Both the position numbers and the translations under genes were made by a program. The notes beneath the pieces are model-generated. The model was not told the DNA's origin, searched no databases, and saw nothing but the letters and a program-made list of their open reading frames with translations. A DNA stretch of 64,000 bases from Heliocidaris tuberculata. Taxonomy: Eukaryota > Echinodermata > Echinoidea > Camarodonta > Echinometridae. This document shows positions 54,364-62,600 of the stretch, piece by piece (within the stretch, counting starts at the first letter, position 1; every line of letters begins with the position of its first letter). The DNA lies in assembly GCA_025618425.1 (NCBI GenBank), contig CM046839.1, forward strand, positions 5,627,858-5,691,857, given 5' to 3'.

Positions 54364-57300
54364 TGCTTTCTTTTAAAACTGTGTTTTCGTAAATGGTGCT
54401 TTTTTCTCTTTTCCTCTTTTTTTTCCCCCCTTGGATTTTTTTTTTCATTGGGGGAAATGGTAGCCTACCTATCGAAACGTCGTGGCTCCAATATAGTTAC
54501 AAGAGAAGCCCCTGATACCTTTTTTTTTTTTTTATAATTATTATTATTTTTTGCATTATGTATGGTGTTACACGGCTATCCAGTCAACAAGGAGATTTTA
54601 GGAGATATAGATACAAGTAGGAGAGGCTCTACATTTAATTACCTCAGCAAGATTCACAGAAACAATTGTGTTATGGTCAAGAAAAATAAGTGGCAATATG
54701 ACATCATGAGCTTATGCTCCACACCACAAATGATTATAGTTCACACGCTCTTTGAACCACTAGATAAAAGAACGTATTCTAATAATGTTTCTCGATATAA
54801 TGGCAGAAATTTTAAATTCTTTAGTACTTTGCTAGAACCTACTCTATAAGGAGATAAATTGTTGATAACCTCGCTGTACAAATGCAGCCTTTTCTTTCAT
54901 CTAGTAACATCTATTTCTTCAAGTAAATGAAAGAGTTATCAAGGCCATTCTGACTAGATTTCAAAATGACATATTTCTTTTGTAATTAGATATGTTCAAA
55001 TTATAAATATGATGATCCTTAATTTTCTCATTATGACACATGTCATAGAAGAAGCATTTCATAGAAAATAGTGCACTAATGTCTTTTCCCCAAATAGGAT
55101 ATCTAAAATAGAAGATGTCTGAAATGTGGCCCTAAATCATGTATATGGAGAATATGTTTTGGTTTAGTATTGCCTTTCGGGTCGTATTTTTTCCCTCGTT
55201 TCCTGCAAAATCACAGAGGGTGGTCTATCCTGTTCGAACGATTTCCTAACATTTTAATAATTATAACTGCTAACTCCCAAGTCATAACAAATAGAGGTAA
55301 TTTTGACTTCTTGAAAGGAATGCAGTGCAAAATCCAACGAAATTTACTTTAAATGTTCAAAAACATCAAAGGGCAGATTAGTTCCATTGTCAAGTCTTTT
55401 GAACTAGCGAAATATTAACTACACAGTGTTCAGAATCTTAAGAAATAATTATTCTGGCAAGAGCATGATGAAGGAATATAGAGTAAATGAAAATGTAATA
55501 CTAATGTCCTGATCAAGTTATTTTTGCTCAATATTTACTCCCCGAAAAAAATTTGATGGATCAATATCACAACAACAAATTACATCTAAGAGAAAGAGAG
55601 TGGAAGGGAGAGAGAGGGGTGGGGAACTACACATTATTTTTTATTGTCCATGTAGGCCAGGAGCCTGTCCGAAATAGTCTCTCCATTTTACCCCTAAGAT
55701 TTGACCTTCTAAAATTACTTAGTCCATCTAAGTCATTGACAAAAAGGTTGTCTGCCTGACCGTATAACAGCCGTCGGGGTTAGCCCCAGAACCCCCCCCC
55801 CCCCAAAGAGACCTCAAAGTCGGGTCGATTACACCCCTATCTCTCCCAAGCACAAATATTTTATGAGCTACTTTTGAAAAAGCAATACATTTTTTTATAA
55901 TTTAATAATTTATTAATAAATGGACCAATAGGCACCAACTTGCACCTCAAGAAAATTATTATACTCAAAATTACGTTATGTAAATTTGAATTGAATTGAA
56001 TTGAATAAAATACTTTTGAGTTATCATATTCAGAAGGGGAAAAAATGTTTTTTCTTTACATACCGAGCATTTCGGGGGGCAAACCATTGCCAGAGGGCAC
56101 TTTGGTGTTTTTGTTTCAGGGGGTCTGACCCCCCCCCCCTACCCCCTTCCCGATGGACAATTTTGTCAGTTTTTATATTTTTAGAATATACATCCATAGC
56201 TCTTCCATCTGACAAAATTTGGTCCCTTTTATATATTTTATTTATTCATTCTCCACACATGGGCTGGATCACCTTCTTCAGCCAGAGGCTCTTCTTCTGA
56301 GGGCCCACAAAGAAAAAAAAAAATTACCCCAATCTTTAGGGGCCGTCTGACCCTCCATCCCAACGGAAATTTTTGTCATTTTTTGTGTTTAGTAATGTCA
56401 AGTCATACTACTTTCTACTGACAAAGTTTGGTGCATGGGGGGAGATGGGGTGAAATCGACCTGACTTTGAGGTCTCTTTTTTTGGGGGGGGGGGGGTTCT
56501 GGGGCTAAACCCGACAGCTACAGTCAGGCTGATAACCTTTTTTGTCAGTGACCTAGATAGGCTAAGCAACTGTAAGGGGTCAAATCTTATGGGTAAAATG
56601 GGGTGACTATTTCAGGACAGGCTCCCAGAGGAATAACTCATGCCACGGCCTACATTCACCTTCACAGTCACGTTCAAACTCATATATTGCATTTTGTATT
56701 ACATTTATGTTCCTTATGTAGATCGATTTCCTGCTATATTGTTCAAAGGTTTTTTTGTTACTCTCTGTAAATGTGCATGCAACTTTTACAGACTATATAA
56801 TCTTAGTCCACCGTCAATTCGCTTTTCACGGCACAATTCTCCTTTGTCTGGTATTTGCTAAAAGCTCAATAGCAATATCGTGAGGATAGATTCATCTGCA
56901 AATATCCTTAACAACAGAACAATATAAAATAAAAAGTTTCGTGGCAAATGCATGAATACATAATAAGGCTGTCGCTATTGAATTTACCCTATGAGCATAA
57001 CTAGTTTTCAACAAAAATTCTACCTTGAATTTGCTGAATAATGCCTAGAGCATGATACAATAGAACTGTGTACTTTCCTTCCTTTCATTATCATAATTTT
57101 GAGAATTCTTGCTGGTTCGAAAATTCGTTTTAGGGCAAATCCAAGCAAAACATGACACGAACCCCCCAATTTCAAATCTGTCTGATCATATCAAATTTGG
57201 TGCAAAATTAAATTCAAAATAAATATCTAAATTTCCACAATCTAATAACATTTAAACATTTTCTCACTTATGAATACTGGAAATTTGCATAAATGAACAT

Positions 57301-59549
57301 AATCTTGAAATCAACAATTGACACCGCCACTTATGATAAGTTGTAAAAGAAGAGTCAAGGTCATATCAACATGACCTGTTTCCTAAAATACGCTTGATAC
57401 ACAACGTTTAGCTAACATAGTAGCATTGTTTCTGTGCTGCATGATTTCTCATATTTCAGTAACCATGGAAACTTTAACTCCCCAAAAAGCTGCCATTCCG
57501 TAACGCCCAAAACATATAATTTCAATTTATTTCCGAAAAGGACAATCATTTTGTTATAAAATTTGATATGTAAATCAAGGTACCTAATACCTGCAAAATG
57601 TAAGTGCTTTTGGTATGAAGAAATTTTATATATTTTATCTATGAATTATGATATGATTAATTATGTCACTCCATAAAAAATAATGTCACCGAAAGACATT
57701 AAATTCAGTTTTGTATAAATTCATTCAACCCTGAATCTATATATTAGTTCGGCTTAATAATATCAGACAATTCTCGACTAAAGCAGAGATGATGAGTTCA
57801 CTTTCCAGTATGAAAATTATGTCAAATTTAATAACTTGGACTTTTTGTGTTTTGTATACAAAACAAATGGGAAAATGGTGTTTTCTTTTTCCATTTGTTA
57901 ATTAGATGTATTTTTTACCTCTATAGCTTTAACTGTCCTGTATTTTAGTCCTAAAAATTAATCTAGATGATAGTATCAAACACACAACAAATCATATGAT
58001 GAAATTTATGAATATTGAAAAGCAATAGAACTTATAAGAAATACATCAAACAATGAAATACATGCAATAAAAAATGGAATGCAATGATTAACTTTACCAT
58101 AATGTCTTTTTAAGCTTCCGAGAAGCATTTTACAAATATCAACACTTCAGAATTTTTTCAAAATATAATTATTAACAAATATATGAATTTTTGCATAAAT
58201 TATGATATATGAATAAACAGCAATAGAACTATTTTTAACACAGATATATTAGGTCATCAAAAATTATCAAATCGTTTTCTCAATCTGTGTTTCAAACTAT
58301 GTTTTAACCACTTATTTATATAATATGAATTTTATATACTGTTCCCCATGGTCTTTCCAAGTCATTCCGTAAGGTCATTCCGTAACGCTTTTTCATTCTA
58401 TATTTTGCATCATATTTCAAATATTTTCAAACAGATTTCCAGAAACATGGTGACATATCAAATCTATCATACTACAGAATGCCACAGCAATCTTGAAAAC
58501 TTGATACATATTCAAAGTTCACAGAGCTTGAGCAATGTTTATTCTGGTTGAAAAGTCATGTCCTTTTGGTGTCATTCCGTAACGAAGCAATATAATACTT
58601 AATATTTCATAAATCTGATGAATGGTTCACACGAAAATCAACATCTGTGAAAGTACCTCTTATCAGTTTATGTATTTTACTATCAATTTGAAAATATTCA
58701 TTACAATGTTCATGATATTCTTCTTTCAAACGTGAAAATTCTTTGTGCATGACATTCCTTAAAGGTCATGTAAAGTTTTGGTAAGCCCTCAAAACTGTTC
58801 GTCAGATTTCTTCAATTTTTGTTGATAAATAGCAAGATACTAGCAATACTAAGACACTGTGAAGATTTCTCCTCCTAAAGTTTAATATTAAATAAATAAG
58901 AGGCAAAAACTAATTTATGTGCCGGGACAGGCACGTAAAATCCCAACAAAGGCAGCATGTGCTATACACTGTACACACACGTGTAAAACCAATATGACAG
59001 TGCACACACGCTGTCTCTTTGCGAAGCCCCAAGATTGCTGCGCGGGGAGCCGTCGGGGTGGAAGGGTCCTAGTATAATGGCAGTGATCAAGCATTCCTTA
59101 CAGATATTTACACTGAAATTCACTAGAAATCATAGATGGAATACCAAATGATCTCTTACAGACATCTTTTGATACAAGGAGAACAACATGAGACTATATT
59201 TAACATGTTTCTTTCCAATTTCCTTTTTGCTACCAATACTCTACATGAGCTTTAACGCTTGGAATTGCCCTTTATTCACCACCGTCAATGGAAGCATATA
59301 GGAACTTTAATCTGGCAAATGAAGATCTTCTAAAGGTATAGTTTAAAATCGTGTACTTAATGCATATTCAAACTTCAGATACAAAAGGAAGAAAAACCAA
59401 GGAGGTACTAGGCAAGGCAAGCCTAATACCTCCTGGGGAAAAACCATCCAATTAAATATGTGGAAAATGTACAAAAGAAATATTTCTCTAATTTAAATGA
59501 TTACCAGTTTGCTTGCAATTCTCAATCGTCCTGTTTCTGTCTATATACA

Positions 59550-59607
<58 letters not shown>

Positions 59608-62600
59608 CCCTCTCTGTGCTGTTCTGTGATCTGCATCACCGTTGTTGTAAGGGTTTATAAGGCGTCCAGCTTTTGCTTAACCCTTTCAAGACAATTGACC
59701 ACATTTTGTGGTTTGGCTCAATAACTTTTGATCCAGAGCTCTAAAAAATATACCAGATGCATGAGTAGAAAGAGCAAAATTTTCTGCACACACTATGTCC
59801 ATTTTTATTGCATGACCATATTGCGTTTGATGTCAGGAATTTTAAAAACAAGAATAAGCTTTGAGATCCTTAAATTGGCAACACATTGAGAGGTTTAAAA
59901 TCATTGTTTTTCATCAAAATTGGCAATTTCTTTCAACTATTCAACAAATTTCTAACCATGTATATTGTTTTCAAAGACATTACACCTTATTTGAACTATG
60001 TAGCACTAAAAGAAAAATATTATTGTTGCCAATTTGAAGAACAAAATGTGATCAATTTAGCCCTGAAGTAATTCCTGTCCTGAAAGGGTTAATTTGCGCT
60101 CCAGTTTTGCTGAGATTTATTCATTTTACTTTTCATGTTGGCAGATTGAGTGCATGAAAATTGAAAGTACTTCAGTTCAGAATTAAATTGAATAAAGAAA
60201 GAAGGTACTTTGAGGATAGTTATTTGCACAAATAAATCTCTTCATTTATAACAAAATATTTAGAGAAATATCAAATACTGAATATTTATTGGCACAATAA
60301 ATGCGAGCGAGAAAAAAATGGCCTCATTCCATCTTGATTGAAAGTGTTTTGATTCTTTCTCATTCATTAAAAAACCGAACTTGTATATTTTAAGATATTG
60401 CAGAATATATTTGCATTAGTTACAGAGGCGTTCAAATTCCCCATAGTTTGGCTACATGTGTGCCACAATATTAGCATGCTTATCTTTTTGATGGTTGGCT
60501 CAACAGCATCTACTCAGTATTGTTAACAAATAATTCCTTGATTTAAAAGCAGTTTGGATACAATTTACATAGAAATGATTGATTCACAGTGATTGAAATG
60601 TGAGTAAACCTTTTCTTTACGGTTGAGAAGCTGTCAGGGGTGGGGTGGGGGGGGGGGACAAGTTGCCCTACTTTCCCCTACTTTCCCCTATCAAAAACGC
60701 TATAGTGGCCCCGATTATTATGGAGGTGTGTTAATACACATTATGACTTATTACCATCGTTTGTATAATGATGATTTTTACGTAATTTATATTTATTTAT
60801 TCATTTTGTCTTTTTTGTTAATACTGCAGGGTTGGCCTGTTCAGTTATGCAAAACTGCTTTCGCAAGGCGCCCTGCAGTTTAACAAATTATTCTAGATGA
60901 AAATACAAAGTATATAATTAGGTAACATGGTAAATTACAAAAATGGAGGGTGCATTAATGGTATCATATTTGAATAGTAATGATATAATTCCATTGAGTG
61001 AAGAATTAAAGTTTGCATATGTTTTAAAACTTATTAAGGGATATACACGAGTGAGCATTACCAGGGAGTGCATTTAACATACTGGCTCTTTATGCAAAAG
61101 AATTTCTTATACATTCTGTCATTGGGCCGTATAGTTGGAGAAAGGAGCTTTAGTCATTTATCAGTTTATTCAGCTTTGTATTTTTCTTGAGAGGCCCCTT
61201 TCTCATTCTCGTACTCGTTTTTCCAAAATCATCATCATGAGTCATGATGGTTCTTCTTTTCCCTGTCTGTTAAAATGATCCGTTTTGTTTGTTTGTTTGT
61301 TTGTTTGTTTTTGCTTTTTTCTTTTTTCTTTTTTTTTTTTGGTTTTGTTTCATAATTCATCTTCTTCATGTTCCCCCTCTTATTCCCTTCTTCTCTTGCC
61401 TCATAATACTACTAGTATCGTGACTATATGTCCCTGTTTTATCTCAGGAACCACAAGCAATTGCTTGTTGAGGCAGAACGTTTGGAATAGAATATCATAG
61501 TCCTTATACAACCGATTCATGTCTTAAAATGACTTGCTCATACAAACATGAAGGATTTACGCGAATCATTCTGAACACATACTTTCTGTCATTCTGTAAC
61601 TAGACCTAGTACTGCACCATAGGCGCCGGAAGTGGGGAGGGGGGGGGGCAGGGGGCGGTCGCCCCCCCCCCAAACGAAAAAGTGGGGGGGGGGGCAAAAT
61701 GCATTTTCGCCCCCCAAAAAGCCCTACCCCCCCCCATAATAAAAAAAAAATCAGTAATAAAGGAGTAAAATCGTGTGTATATTAAAAGCTTGATTGCTTT
61801 ATTACGTAATTGTAAGCCTTTGTATTCATTTTCCGTACATGGAGATCACTGAAGACAGATAAAGCATTCAAACTTTTAACTTTAACGTAGTGGAGGTTTT
61901 GTATTAGACGTGTTTAATAGCGAAATATTCTGAAAGGTGTGTACGTGCGTCTGTATTGTTGTGAGAGGGTGGGAAAGCGCGTGTGTGTTTTTTAGGGGTG
62001 AGAAGACATGAGCCCTTGAAAGGTGAGCCCCCTTGAATGTTTGCCCCCCCCCCCCCCCCAATCCCAAACTGCTTCCGGCTCGCCTGTATATCTAATATCT
62101 AATATTGTACAGTATGTATCATTTCACAAGTGTACCAGTTTTGGTGCTTTTAGACAAAAGTGCACCATTCAGCCCAATTTTGGAGCTATGCCGCCGTAAT
62201 ATTAGAGCTTTAAATTAAAATTATCTACTGACCGCTCGGGCACATCCAATGTAATTTCTTGTAAATAGGCTACAACATACATTAAACTTGATCATAATCA
62301 ATTGCTTTATTGATATACCGATTTAATGTCACTGATTGCGCATTTAAGTTTTTAAAGATATCAACCAACTAAAAACATTGATATGATTTCGCGTTTTGTT
62401 TTAGAGCCATTACGGACATGTTACATATTCGTCGTAAACATCTTCTAAACTGGATAAGGGTTCTAAATAGGGGCCCCATCAATCACTTCTTGCACTTTGT
62501 ATTATAAATGATAACTAAAACCTTACATTTGACAGAAAAGCTGGCACAGTTCAAATTCACTCCCTTTAACATTTGGAAAACTTATTCAAAATTGCACCAT

